This document shows positions 1 to 7,194 of a stretch of 13,052 nt of DNA, piece by piece; within the stretch, counting starts at the first letter, position 1, and each line of letters opens with the position of its first letter. This DNA is from Pseudomonadota bacterium (GTDB taxonomy: Bacteria > Pseudomonadota > Gammaproteobacteria > Steroidobacterales > Woeseiaceae): positions 1-13,052 of the forward strand of contig JADFKA010000018.1 in assembly GCA_022565135.1 (NCBI GenBank), in the 5' to 3' direction. A program made the translations under genes and the position numbers. The notes under the pieces are model-generated. The model was not told the DNA's origin. It did not search any database and worked only from the letters and a program-made list of their open reading frames with translations.

Positions 1-603
1 GTCGATACAGAGCAGGAAGGTTTTCAACGCGGTAAACACGAGCCCAAGCTCGGCATTCGGGCCTCTGCGACCTGTGAAATCGAATTAGAGAATTACAAAT
101 GTCCCGTAGGCAATCGAATCGGTGCAGAGGGCCAGGGGTTCAAGATTGCTCTGAACGTCCTCGACTCCGGTCGAATTGGCATTGCTGCACAGGCCCTCGG
201 AATCGCACAGGCCGCCTATGATGCTTCTGTGCAGTACTCGCGTGACCGCAAGGCGTTCGGAGTCTCTATCGGCACCTTTCAGTCCATTCAGCACAAGATC
301 GCGGACATGAAATGTCGTATTGAGGCATCTCGCCTGCTCGTGATGCACGCTGCCTGGTCTAAAACACAGGCGAAAAAAACCGGCGCCAAGAACACGCTCA
401 ACGCGAGCATCGCAAAGCTATATGCATCGGAAACGGCAATGTGGGTGAGTCATCAGGCCGTGCAGATACACGGTGGCATGGGTTACAGCAAGGAGTTACC
501 GCTGGAACGCTATTTTCGGGATGCGAAGATCACCGAGATCTATGAAGGTACTTCGGAAATTCAGCGCATGGTTATCGGGCGCCTGGAAACGGGACTGCGA
601 TGA
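1..603 (+). CDS. Acyl-CoA dehydrogenase, C-terminal part (5' end outside window)
   Basis: The frame is open from base 1 to TGA at 601-603, giving 200 residues of a flavoprotein that normally has about 380. It lacks the N-terminal helical domain and most of the FAD-binding beta domain. The fragment opens with the middle-domain stretch KLGIRASATCEI (residues 16-27). The C-terminal helical domain follows, with LDSGRIGIAAQALGIA (from about residue 54), the R-x-AFG flavin-binding motif, and IHGGMGY. Near the end is IYEGTSEIQRM, whose Glu (codon 182 of the fragment, bases 544-546) matches the catalytic base of short- and medium-chain acyl-CoA dehydrogenases. The family oxidises acyl-CoA to trans-2-enoyl-CoA and passes electrons to ETF. 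The family call is firm; chain-length or branched-chain specificity cannot be read from this fragment. The gene converges on the ferredoxin gene. Confidence 0.93.
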   Translation, partial: VDTEQEGFQRGKHEPKLGIRASATCEIELENYKCPVGNRIGAEGQGFKIALNVLDSGRIGIAAQALGIAQAAYDASVQYSRDRKAFGVSIGTFQSIQHKIADMKCRIEASRLLVMHAAWSKTQAKKTGAKNTLNASIAKLYASETAMWVSHQAVQIHGGMGYSKELPLERYFRDAKITEIYEGTSEIQRMVIGRLETGLR

Positions 604-612
604 TGCTGTACG

Positions 613-696
613 TTGGCCCACTTCGGGGTGCTTGTTTACTCGCTGCTCGCTACGCTCCCTTAATGCTTCGCAAACAAGCACCCCGAAGTGGGTCAA
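613..696. repeat. Long inverted repeat between convergent genes
   Basis: Two 25-base arms, 613-637 and 672-696, are reverse complements with one mismatch. The core of the left arm reads CCCACTTCGGGGTGCTTG. The 34-base spacer is itself partly self-complementary (GCTGCTCGC against GCTTCGC). It starts ten bases after the acyl-CoA dehydrogenase stop and lies just past the ferredoxin stop on the other strand, so it could end transcription from both sides. There is no T-tract on either side, so it is not a standard intrinsic terminator. It may instead be a dispersed intergenic palindrome of the REP kind. Confidence 0.75.
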
Positions 697-697
697 C

Positions 698-719
698 GGA
701 TCACCCCGTCCGGTGATCC
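698..719. terminator. Short hairpin directly after the ferredoxin stop
   Basis: A perfect 8-base inverted repeat, GGATCACC (698-705) and GGTGATCC (712-719), flanks a 6-base loop. It abuts the ferredoxin stop codon (720-722 on the minus strand) and follows the long inverted repeat. No run of T follows on either strand, so a terminator role is inferred from position between convergent genes. Confidence 0.45.
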
Positions 720-1040
720 CTAGTAATCATTGTCCGCGACGTGTATGACGATTCCGTCGAGCGCATCGGACATTTCGATTTGGCAGGTTAGCCGGCTATT
801 ATCTTTACGTTCAAATGCCGCATCCAGCATTGAATCTTCCATGTCATCCATGCTTGGAATCCTGTCGGTCCACGCAGGATCAATATAACTGTGGCAGGTC
901 GCACAGGCACAGGCTCCGCCACACTCGGCGACAATTCCTTCGATATTATTATTGATCGCACCTTCCATGATGGAGTAGCCAGCCTCGACCTCAACCTCAT
1001 GGCGCGTGTCGTCGGTGGTGATATAGATGACTTTAGGCAT
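720..1040 (-). CDS. [2Fe-2S] ferredoxin, adrenodoxin/putidaredoxin type
   Basis: The gene encodes 106 residues, the usual size for this class of soluble one-electron carrier. The cluster ligands are C40, C46, C49 and C86, in the spacing C-x5-C-x2-C-x36-C of adrenodoxin-like proteins (ECGGACACATCHSYI around residues 39-53), not the plant-type spacing. An acidic helix (DDMEDSMLD, residues 65-73) corresponds to the partner-docking surface of adrenodoxin and putidaredoxin. Relatives carry electrons from a reductase to cytochrome P450s or oxygenases, or serve Fe-S assembly (Fdx). No reductase, P450 or isc gene is in the window, so its partner is unknown. It sits downstream of the TPR gene in the same direction, but a strong hairpin lies between them, so it is probably a separate unit. 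The ribosome binding site is weak. Confidence 0.93.
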   Translation of the reverse strand: MPKVIYITTDDTRHEVEVEAGYSIMEGAINNNIEGIVAECGGACACATCHSYIDPAWTDRIPSMDDMEDSMLDAAFERKDNSRLTCQIEMSDALDGIVIHVADNDY

Positions 1041-1077
1041 TCGTGTTCATGTCCGGATTAATAAGGCGCGCAATTGT

Positions 1078-1109
1078 AGGGGCGTTGACCGAGTCCGGTC
1101 AACGCCCCT
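1078..1109 (-). terminator. Strong GC-rich hairpin between the TPR gene and the ferredoxin gene
   Basis: AGGGGCGTTGACC (1078-1090) and GGTCAACGCCCCT (1097-1109) form a perfect 13-base stem around a 6-base loop. It lies 64 bases past the end of the TPR gene, at the end of the Ton cluster, and 38 bases before the ferredoxin start. On the minus strand the stem is followed by TACAATTG, not a clean U-run, so termination is likely but not proven. A 5'-UTR role for the ferredoxin mRNA is the alternative. Confidence 0.6.
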
Positions 1110-1172
1110 GCGTTTATCGCCTGTTAATTGAATGTTTGGCGGTTGTCTGTCGAGTAAGACGTCTTTCGTGGG

Positions 1173-2534
1173 TCAGACGCGGTTTGTCGCCGCGCGACGT
1201 GCGTCAACTTCTGCACGTTTCTTGCGTGCCGCTTTCTGCGCAAGGCGAATTTGCTCATTGCGGGCTATGTCAGCGTCAATGACGCGCATCCATTGATTGG
1301 AAATCCGCCGTGACTTCTCGACTTTTGCTGATTTACGAAACGCACTTTTCGCATCGCTGTATTTACGCAAATTATACAGACACATACCGAGTGAAATCTG
1401 AGCATTGTCCGGATGCTTCAGGTCACCCTTGCGAATACCCGTCCTTACCGACTTAACGCAATCGTCGTATTTCCCCAAATTGAGATACGCGTTTCCCAGG
1501 CGAATGTCGAGCTCACCGTCATCACTCAAACGCGCCGCTTGCGTGAGCGCCGGAATCGCCCTTTCGTCCTCCTGGCTCATCTGCCAGGCTTGTGACAACA
1601 AGCGGTAGTTTTTCTCATTCTTCGTGATCGTGCCGTTGTTCATGCGCTCGTGGAGCAAGGTCGCTGCCTTGTATGGCACCTCGCGTTGCATGTACAGCTG
1701 CGCCATCGTGACGTATTCGGACTCTTTCTCGAGCATTCCCTGCGTGTACGCAGCGTCATACGCCGCGATCAGGTTCTGGTCTTCACCGAGTTCCGTATAG
1801 GCCCCGGCCAAAGAGAACCAATAGCGTTTCTTCGGCCAGTTTTCCAGCAGGGTCTTTTGAATGTCCCGGACCTTGCGGAAATCTTCCTGCATGAAGTAAG
1901 CAAAGTTCAACAGTACGTACCAGCTTTCCTTAACTGGCTTTTCACGCTTCCTGGCGACCTGCATCGCATTCTCAATAGGCACGACCATCTGAGCGAATCG
2001 ATCCAACTGATACAGGATCTGGGCTTTGAGAATGAATGGTTCGGGCGCAGGATTTGTCTCGAGGATGAACCAATTGTTCAGCAATTCCAGTGCGCGCCCA
2101 TATCGCTCTTCCATCATGTTCAGCTGGGCAAGCGTATAGGTTGTCATTTTAGCGGTCTGCGGCTCCAGGCTCGGAATCAACAACTGCTTCTCATAGCTGC
2201 GCATCGCATTCGCGATGTCATCCATGTTGTAGTAAATAAAGCCGAGGTAATTCAGAACATTGACCTGCTCGTATTCGGTCAACTTGTCCGGGTTATAGAG
2301 ACGATTCATAACTCTTAGAGCACCAACGTCATCGTTTTCATCAAGAAGTTCCTGTGCCTTCTCAATTTGAGAATAAACTTCCTTACTGACCGCTTGTGCC
2401 TGCTTCGTTTTCTGTTGATCCCGAATAGCCCGCTCTTGCTTCTTTGCCTTCTGTGCCAGCGCGCTGCCGGACATCAGCATCGCAATTACGACGACAAGGC
2501 AAACTCTTAAAGACATTCGATTGTTAAATATCAT
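1173..2534 (-). CDS. Secreted TPR-repeat protein of the TonB cluster
   Basis: The 453-residue protein begins with a basic stretch, a hydrophobic core and SALA-Q, a good signal peptidase I site after residue 27, so it should act in the periplasm. Residues ~30-60 are highly charged and probably coiled coil. From ~residue 60 to 430 it is helical with tetratricopeptide-like units, for example NVLNYLGFIYYNMDDIANAM, EYVTMAQLYMQREVPYKAA and ISLGMCLYNLRKYSDAKSAF. It ends with a Lys/Arg/Ala-rich tail. TPR genes of this length commonly close TonB2/TtpC-type clusters and are thought to be accessory to energy transduction, but the exact role is unknown. The start at 2534 has GAGGAAA about ten bases upstream; an internal Met at residue 7 has no such site. 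The gene follows tonB by 58 bases in the same direction. Confidence 0.88.
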   Translation of the reverse strand: MIFNNRMSLRVCLVVVIAMLMSGSALAQKAKKQERAIRDQQKTKQAQAVSKEVYSQIEKAQELLDENDDVGALRVMNRLYNPDKLTEYEQVNVLNYLGFIYYNMDDIANAMRSYEKQLLIPSLEPQTAKMTTYTLAQLNMMEERYGRALELLNNWFILETNPAPEPFILKAQILYQLDRFAQMVVPIENAMQVARKREKPVKESWYVLLNFAYFMQEDFRKVRDIQKTLLENWPKKRYWFSLAGAYTELGEDQNLIAAYDAAYTQGMLEKESEYVTMAQLYMQREVPYKAATLLHERMNNGTITKNEKNYRLLSQAWQMSQEDERAIPALTQAARLSDDGELDIRLGNAYLNLGKYDDCVKSVRTGIRKGDLKHPDNAQISLGMCLYNLRKYSDAKSAFRKSAKVEKSRRISNQWMRVIDADIARNEQIRLAQKAARKKRAEVDARRAATNRV

Positions 2535-2592
2535 GTCGGATAATTTCCTCTTCGATCGTTTGATCCCGCCAGGGTCAAAATCGATCCAGACC

Positions 2593-3198
2593 TTAGTCCT
2601 CGATTTGGAATGATATGCGAGTTTTTACACCCACCACGGCAATCGGTATACCGTCGACAACGCGTGGCTTGTATTTAAATTTCAACACAGCCCTCGTTGC
2701 CGCTCGCTCAAACAGACTACTGGTGGAGAACAGCACGATGGCATCTATCACCGTTCCCGTTTCAGTAACCGTAAACGACATGTCCACATAGCCTTCGAGG
2801 CCTCTCGACAATGCGCGTGCAGGATAGACCGGTGCTACACGAACAATTGGCAGGTAGTCCCCCTCAGCAATATTCATGCCGACGGGACCACCAATGTTCG
2901 TATCCGCATTAACCGTTGGTGCCGCGATACTGATTGTCGGCGCATTCGGATCTACTAAGTCCATCTCCTGCGGTGGAGTCTCAGGTGGAACCTCTGGCGG
3001 TGGTGGTGGTTTCTCGGGTGTGAAGTCCTCAATATTGAGGTTCTCGTTACGCTTGACGCGAACAAAGTCGAGTTGCGCGCGCGCGCGCGGCTCGGACAAT
3101 GCTGCCTTACCGGACGCAATCAACAACTGCATAATAAACAGCAGGCTGAGCGTTACAACAACACCAAGAACCATTGAAAATGCATATCGGCCGATCAT
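2593..3198 (-). CDS. tonB: TonB energy-transducing protein
   Basis: The gene encodes 201 residues in classic TonB order: a single N-terminal membrane anchor (residues ~5-29), a short proline-rich spacer (KPPPPPEVPPETPP, ~63-76), and a C-terminal TonB domain from ~115 to 200. That domain has the conserved APVYPARALSRGLEGYVDM and a late FKYKPR element. The protein spans the periplasm and contacts the TonB box of outer-membrane receptors, using force from ExbB/ExbD. The proline region is much shorter than in E. coli TonB, as is usual for TonB2-type proteins that work with TtpC. AAGGAG sits about nine bases before the ATG. The stop of the upstream exbD lies 20 bases away, so the genes are co-transcribed. 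Codons 38-42 contain an uninterrupted alternating GC run (3075-3088). Confidence 0.94.
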   Translation of the reverse strand: MIGRYAFSMVLGVVVTLSLLFIMQLLIASGKAALSEPRARAQLDFVRVKRNENLNIEDFTPEKPPPPPEVPPETPPQEMDLVDPNAPTISIAAPTVNADTNIGGPVGMNIAEGDYLPIVRVAPVYPARALSRGLEGYVDMSFTVTETGTVIDAIVLFSTSSLFERAATRAVLKFKYKPRVVDGIPIAVVGVKTRISFQIED

Positions 3199-3218
3199 GT
3201 CTAAATGCTCCTTATCGC

Positions 3219-3629
3219 CTACTCGTCCAACGCCGAAATCGCGACATTTACGACACCCGCATGTTTGGCTGCCTCCATCACGATGATAAGTAGCTCGTTG
3301 GTCGAGTTTTCATCCGCCTGAATGACGAGCGACCCTTTGGGGTTCTCGAGATGTAACTTCTGGATGATACTGCGCACGTTTGCGACCGGAACTACGTTGC
3401 GGTCAATCCAGATCTCATCAATAGCACTAATCGCGACGAGGATGGCCGCATCGGCTTGTTTCTCTGCCGTATAAGCAGTTGGACGGTTGACATCGATACC
3501 GGACTCTTTGATAAACGATGCGGTCACAATGAAGAAAATCAGCATGATAAATACGACATCAAGCATCGGCGTAAGGTCGATCGTAGCCTCTTCCTCTTCT
3601 CCACCTATCGCACTCTTATTCCTGCTCAT
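3219..3629 (-). CDS. exbD: ExbD-family biopolymer transporter, second copy
   Basis: The 136-residue protein has the ExbD plan: an acidic cytoplasmic N-terminus (EEEE, 11-14), one transmembrane helix starting at IDLTPMLDVVFIMLIFF, and a periplasmic domain. Asp24 corresponds to the proton-path aspartate (D25 in E. coli ExbD). Up to about residue 50 it is nearly the same as the preceding ExbD (shared ..DVNRP at the membrane exit). The periplasmic halves differ more but keep LHxENPKGS and a late STNxx element. Its ATG overlaps the stop of the first exbD by four bases (ATGA, 3626-3629), so the two are likely translationally coupled. It arose by tandem duplication; whether both copies enter one ExbB complex cannot be told here. 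Confidence 0.93.
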   Translation of the reverse strand: MSRNKSAIGGEEEEATIDLTPMLDVVFIMLIFFIVTASFIKESGIDVNRPTAYTAEKQADAAILVAISAIDEIWIDRNVVPVANVRSIIQKLHLENPKGSLVIQADENSTNELLIIVMEAAKHAGVVNVAISALDE

Positions 3630-4042
3630 TGTTTGTTATCCGCAATTGAGATGTTGTAAACGCCTGCCATACGTGATGAATCCATGACGGTCACCAACAT
3701 TTTGTTAGTGGATTTTCTGTCCGCCATGATCACCACTGAGCCCTTCGGATTTTCCGCGTGCAAGCGCTCGATATTTGCTCGCAACGCACGTGGGTCAATC
3801 AAACGTCGATTAATCCAGAGTTCATCATTGGCCCGAATCGAAACCAGGATATTGGAATCCTCCGGTTTCGCTTCGGTTACGGGCGCATCCGGACGATTAA
3901 CGTCCAGACCCGCCTCCTTGATGAACGAAGAAGTCACAATGAAAAAGATAAGCATGATGAATACGACGTCCAACATCGGCGTCAGATCGATCGAGCTTTC
4001 TTCCTCTTCCGGGCCCATTGAGAAATCATGTTTACGACGCAT
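3626..4042 (-). CDS. exbD: ExbD-family biopolymer transporter, first copy
   Basis: The gene encodes 138 residues with the same plan as the next gene: an acidic N-terminus (EEEE, 12-15), a transmembrane helix beginning IDLTPMLDVVFIMLIFF with Asp25 at the exact position of the proton-path residue of E. coli ExbD, and a periplasmic domain (DELWINRR, LHAENPKGSVVIMADRKST). ExbD assembles with the ExbB pentamer in the inner membrane and couples proton flow to TonB. The gene follows exbB by 11 bases and overlaps the second exbD by four, an arrangement typical of equimolar, co-translated subunits. Confidence 0.94.
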   Translation of the reverse strand: MRRKHDFSMGPEEEESSIDLTPMLDVVFIMLIFFIVTSSFIKEAGLDVNRPDAPVTEAKPEDSNILVSIRANDELWINRRLIDPRALRANIERLHAENPKGSVVIMADRKSTNKMLVTVMDSSRMAGVYNISIADNKQ

Positions 4043-4053
4043 TCGAATTCCTC

Positions 4054-4581
4054 TTAGTGATCCATCGTGAGTGAGTCTTCGAGAAACTCAATTTCTCGCA
4101 TGGCACGACGAGTCAGCAGTGTTACAAGGAGTACTCCGGAGAGCGCCCCGACCATTCCCGCCATCGTAGGTACAGTCGCCTGTGAAACACCGCCTGCCAT
4201 GGCTCGAACATTGCCGGATCCGGAAACTGCAAGAACCTGAAAGACCTTGATCATTCCGGTTACAGTTCCGAGCAGACCGAGCAGCGGACATAGCGCGACA
4301 AATGTCTGAATCATCGAAATTCCGCGATTCACAGCCAGACTGAATTGAGAAATCATCAATTCTCGTATCTGGTGTGCATGCCAGGAGCGTCGCTCATTAC
4401 GCGCCTCCCACTGGTCATGGATCTCGCGTGACATGTCTTTCATCGTCGAGCGAAAAAACAGCAAACGCTCGACGATAAGTGACCACATCATGAAGATCGC
4501 GACGGCGATGATTTTCAGCACAGGTCCGCCCAGGGCCATGAAATCCCGAATGGCTTCTATTGCATCAGTTAGCCAATACAT
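4054..4581 (-). CDS. exbB: ExbB-family proton channel subunit (MotA/TolQ/ExbB)
   Basis: The 175-residue membrane protein has three predicted helices: residues ~18-42, ~90-112 and ~134-157. The family signature PLLGLLGTVTGMIKVFQ (99-115) leads from helix 2 into the loop before helix 3. Helix 3 reads SQATVPTMAGMVGALSG (133-149) instead of the T-x-x-GLxxAIP form seen in the preceding TtpC-like protein. That variant matches my recollection of the ExbB2 type found beside TtpC genes. With ExbD it forms the stator-like complex that powers TonB. GGGAGA precedes the ATG at a good distance, and the gap to the upstream gene is 15 bases. Confidence 0.93.
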   Translation of the reverse strand: MYWLTDAIEAIRDFMALGGPVLKIIAVAIFMMWSLIVERLLFFRSTMKDMSREIHDQWEARNERRSWHAHQIRELMISQFSLAVNRGISMIQTFVALCPLLGLLGTVTGMIKVFQVLAVSGSGNVRAMAGGVSQATVPTMAGMVGALSGVLLVTLLTRRAMREIEFLEDSLTMDH

Positions 4582-4596
4582 GTGGCTCTCCCTTGC

Positions 4597-5958
4597 TTAG
4601 CCATTACGCTCCGAGTGACGGGCAACAAGGCCTGCACTCTGCGACTGGATGATGTTGATAATCCGGCGACTCTGGCCACTAACAACCGTGTGCAGCAATA
4701 CCATCGGTATTGCGACAACCAGGCCCAATACTGTCGTCATCAGTGCCTGCGAAATACCGCCGGCCATTAATTTCGGATCGCCCGCACCGTACAGCGTGAT
4801 GACCTGGAAGGTCTTGATCATGCCTGTAACTGTACCGAGCAGCCCCATGAGCGGCGCCACCACCGAAATAACTTTAATAAACAGCAGTCCCTTGGTGAGT
4901 CCCGGTATCTCTTTGAGTGCCGCCTCGCTCAATTTGAGCTCGATGGTCTCAGTGTCTGCACTCTGATTGCTCTCGTAGGCTGCAAGAACACGACCCAGCG
5001 GATTGTCCGTACTGGCAGTGTCTCTCTTCAGCTGCGCCTTAACGCGACGACTGTCGCCCGACAAACCGAACCAGCGCCAGATCGCCATCAGCAGACCCAA
5101 TGCGCCGAGTGCAATGATGCAGTAACCGACGATACCGCCCTGATGAACGCGATCCATGACCGTTGGTGACAGCACCAGCAACGCCAGAATGCCGCCACCC
5201 GTTCCGTCGAGTCCAAATGCAACTGTACCGCCGGTCGCATCCATGAGATCGCGCGCGGAGCCCCTCAGTCGAGAATCGGGCTGCGGACTCATTTCCGATA
5301 TGGAGCCATCCGTATTGACCTTGAGATAGCCGGCGTCGGAGATGATGTTGAACAGGCCCACACGAATGATTTCCTGCTCGGCTTGCTGGCCGTCTGCCTG
5401 GAAGACGAGATGATTGAAGCGAACGATCTTGCCTGACTCAACAATCTCGCGGTGCAGCTCGAACCAGAGGCGTTCGATATCCTCGATTGACGCAAGCTCT
5501 GTTGCGCTGGCCATTTTGCTGCCGAGCGCTACAAGAAATTCCTCGCGATCCGGAAATTGCAAATTGGTCAACGAAGAATTGAATCGACCTTGTGTATCAC
5601 CGGAGACCGTCTGCAGAACACCGAAAAGTTCTTTCAGCGCACCAAGACGCTCATCCAGGGCGGCTCTGGCGGCAACGATTTCAGTTTGCCGTGATTTGAA
5701 CAACTGCTCAAGACGGCTGCTTTCACGCTCCTGACGATTGCGCTCCGAGCGCGACTGATTCAGAAGGTTTTGTTGCTCGCCGCGACGCTGTGTGAATTGC
5801 GCCTCACGTTGACGTGCTTCTCTGGAATCTCGTGCCTGCCCTTGCTGAATCAGGTTCAGGAGTTCGGCCATGCTTGATGCGCCATCATCCTGCGCAATTG
5901 CCGCAGCAGACCCGACAAACAGAAGGCTGGCAGCCAATATTGTAATTATGCGTTTCAT
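4597..5958 (-). CDS. TtpC-like MotA/TolQ/ExbB protein with a large periplasmic N-domain
   Basis: The gene encodes 453 residues, more than twice an ordinary ExbB. A signal peptide (cleavage after AIA, residue 22) is followed by a Gln/Arg/Glu-rich coiled coil (~35-115), a periplasmic domain to ~265, then an ExbB-like membrane part. The helices are at ~274-296, ~357-380 and ~405-428, with PLMGLLGTVTGMIKTFQ (369-385) and SQALMTTVLGLVVAIP (403-418). This architecture is that of TtpC, which in Vibrio is needed with TonB2-ExbB2-ExbD2 for siderophore uptake and is thought to reach across the periplasm. Its ATG touches the stop of the DUF3450 gene with no gap, and GGAGG lies inside that gene's end, so the two are coupled. 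Confidence 0.92.
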   Translation of the reverse strand: MKRIITILAASLLFVGSAAAIAQDDGASSMAELLNLIQQGQARDSREARQREAQFTQRRGEQQNLLNQSRSERNRQERESSRLEQLFKSRQTEIVAARAALDERLGALKELFGVLQTVSGDTQGRFNSSLTNLQFPDREEFLVALGSKMASATELASIEDIERLWFELHREIVESGKIVRFNHLVFQADGQQAEQEIIRVGLFNIISDAGYLKVNTDGSISEMSPQPDSRLRGSARDLMDATGGTVAFGLDGTGGGILALLVLSPTVMDRVHQGGIVGYCIIALGALGLLMAIWRWFGLSGDSRRVKAQLKRDTASTDNPLGRVLAAYESNQSADTETIELKLSEAALKEIPGLTKGLLFIKVISVVAPLMGLLGTVTGMIKTFQVITLYGAGDPKLMAGGISQALMTTVLGLVVAIPMVLLHTVVSGQSRRIINIIQSQSAGLVARHSERNG

Positions 5959-6747
5959 TTAAGAAGCCTCCGAAGTTGAAGCTGCAGAGACCGGGATGAC
6001 GATAATCTCAGGCGCTATGATCTGTTTGACGATACTTAATCCCTTGCGGATCTCGGCACGCGCCGAATCGTCACGCACCCATTCTCGCGCCGTATTATCC
6101 CAACGGCCGGTGATATTGGCGTCATCAGACTGGAAATACAGACCGATACGACCAATGCGCAAAATATTGTAGCTGCGCGTATTGTCACCAAAAGTCAGCG
6201 TCTGGGTGTATGTTTCTGACGTGTCGCCGTAATCATTCTCGATCTGGTAGGCCTCCATGACCTTGCGGAATTTTTCGGAGACAGTCACGTCAGAGCGTTC
6301 CAGAATATCTTTGAGGCCAGAGACGCGAGTCGTACGTTCTTCCATCAGGAAGGGAACGTCGAGCGCGATTAACCGTTCGAGGCCATCAATCATGCGCGTC
6401 ATGAGCGGGAAGATCTGACGATTAATGACATCGACCTGGTCCATTGACAGCGCGATGTCCTCCAACGCTGCTTGCTGACCGTCGGTCTGTGCACCCATCA
6501 GACGGTTGTAAACACGTAAACCGTCGATCTCCTTATTAATTGCCCGGTATTGGTCTTCCAGAGATCGAGTGCCTTCAACAATACTGTTAATGCGCTCTTG
6601 CGACTGCTGGGCCAACGTCAAACGACGTTGATCAGCTTGCAGGACCTGGTCGACAGACTGGGCGAAAACGCTGCCGGATGTTGCGACTACCAACGTAGCA
6701 ATAATTGCCATGGCTCCGCGCCGACTGCTGCTTATGCACCGTTTCAT
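5959..6747 (-). CDS. DUF3450 periplasmic protein, first gene of the TonB cluster
   Basis: The 262-residue protein has a signal peptide (cleavage after VFA, residue 29), a long coiled-coil region (~30-110), and the DUF3450-like centre RLIALDVPFLMEERTTRV (125-142). The C-terminal half includes GRIGLYFQSDD and TGRWDNTAREW. Members of this family are regularly found directly before TtpC genes in TonB2-type clusters; their molecular role is not established. A periplasmic scaffold or regulator for the TtpC coiled coil would fit both having coiled coils and abutting genes, but this is inference. AAGGAG lies at ideal distance before the ATG. It is the promoter-proximal gene of the seven-gene minus-strand unit. 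Confidence 0.88.
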   Translation of the reverse strand: MKRCISSSRRGAMAIIATLVVATSGSVFAQSVDQVLQADQRRLTLAQQSQERINSIVEGTRSLEDQYRAINKEIDGLRVYNRLMGAQTDGQQAALEDIALSMDQVDVINRQIFPLMTRMIDGLERLIALDVPFLMEERTTRVSGLKDILERSDVTVSEKFRKVMEAYQIENDYGDTSETYTQTLTFGDNTRSYNILRIGRIGLYFQSDDANITGRWDNTAREWVRDDSARAEIRKGLSIVKQIIAPEIIVIPVSAASTSEAS

Positions 6748-7123
6748 GAACGCTCCTTCAAAAGCTCGAGTTGTAGTTAGATATCCTGGGAGAGGAATGC
6801 AAGATAGACGCTCTTATATAGAACTTAATACCCGCACTATTGAATAACAGAGTGCACTGATTGGTGCCCCTGCCTGCGCTCGCGACCCTCTCCACTGTCG
6901 CCGCGGCGTTGAAATTTTCGGACCGATTAGCTCTCTCTATCTATGGCTTCCCGGACAATGCCGGCTTCCCCGCCTATTGTTTCCTTGATTGTTTTCAGGT
7001 CCTGAAGTTCCGAGCGCCAAGAATAACATATGCTCAAACGAGTACCAGCCCAACAACAACTTAAGTTCCTGGCGTCCATGCAGACCGAGGATTTAGTATC
7101 ACAAGTAACTGAAAATACACGAG

Positions 7124-7152
7124 TTGACATGATCACAGCCTTGCAACATGAT
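7124..7152 (+). promoter_or_regulatory. Sigma70-like promoter for ilvC
   Basis: A perfect -35 hexamer TTGACA (7124-7129) is followed by a 17-base spacer and CATGAT (7147-7152), which matches four of six -10 positions. It points toward ilvC and would start transcription near 7159, just before the terminator hairpin. No better promoter is visible further upstream. Confidence 0.5.
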
Positions 7153-7168
7153 GCGCCTCATCCCCGCA

Positions 7169-7194
7169 CCCGCAAGGACTGTGGGTTTTTTTTT
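7169..7194 (+). terminator. Intrinsic terminator / probable attenuator upstream of ilvC
   Basis: CCCGCA (7169-7174) pairs with TGTGGG (7180-7185), with one G-T wobble and a 5-base loop. Nine consecutive Ts follow directly (7186-7194). It lies 40 bases before the ilvC start and points the same way. No gene upstream on this strand needs it, so attenuation of the ilv-leu operon is the likely purpose. I do not find the usual leader peptide with clustered branched-chain codons, nor a clear antiterminator pairing. Confidence 0.75.

Noticed and set aside
1650..2318. 222-codon + frame opposite the TPR gene
   Set aside because: It is antisense to the TPR coding region, with no start site or domain; rejected as a shadow.
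2540..2590. Imperfect inverted repeat between tonB and the TPR gene (GATCGTTTGATCCC against GGGTCAAAATCGATC)
   Set aside because: The pairing needs bulges and there is no T-run; too weak to call a terminator or processing site.
3075..3088. Alternating GC run of 14 bases inside tonB, possible phase-variation or Z-DNA site
   Set aside because: It encodes the Arg-Ala-Arg-Ala stretch in frame, and dinucleotide runs this short rarely vary; no sign of an alternative frame.
6748..6870. Search for a Fur box and promoter for the Ton cluster
   Set aside because: Only an A/T-rich TATATA is seen, with no matching -35 and no Fur-like palindrome; not reported as a site.
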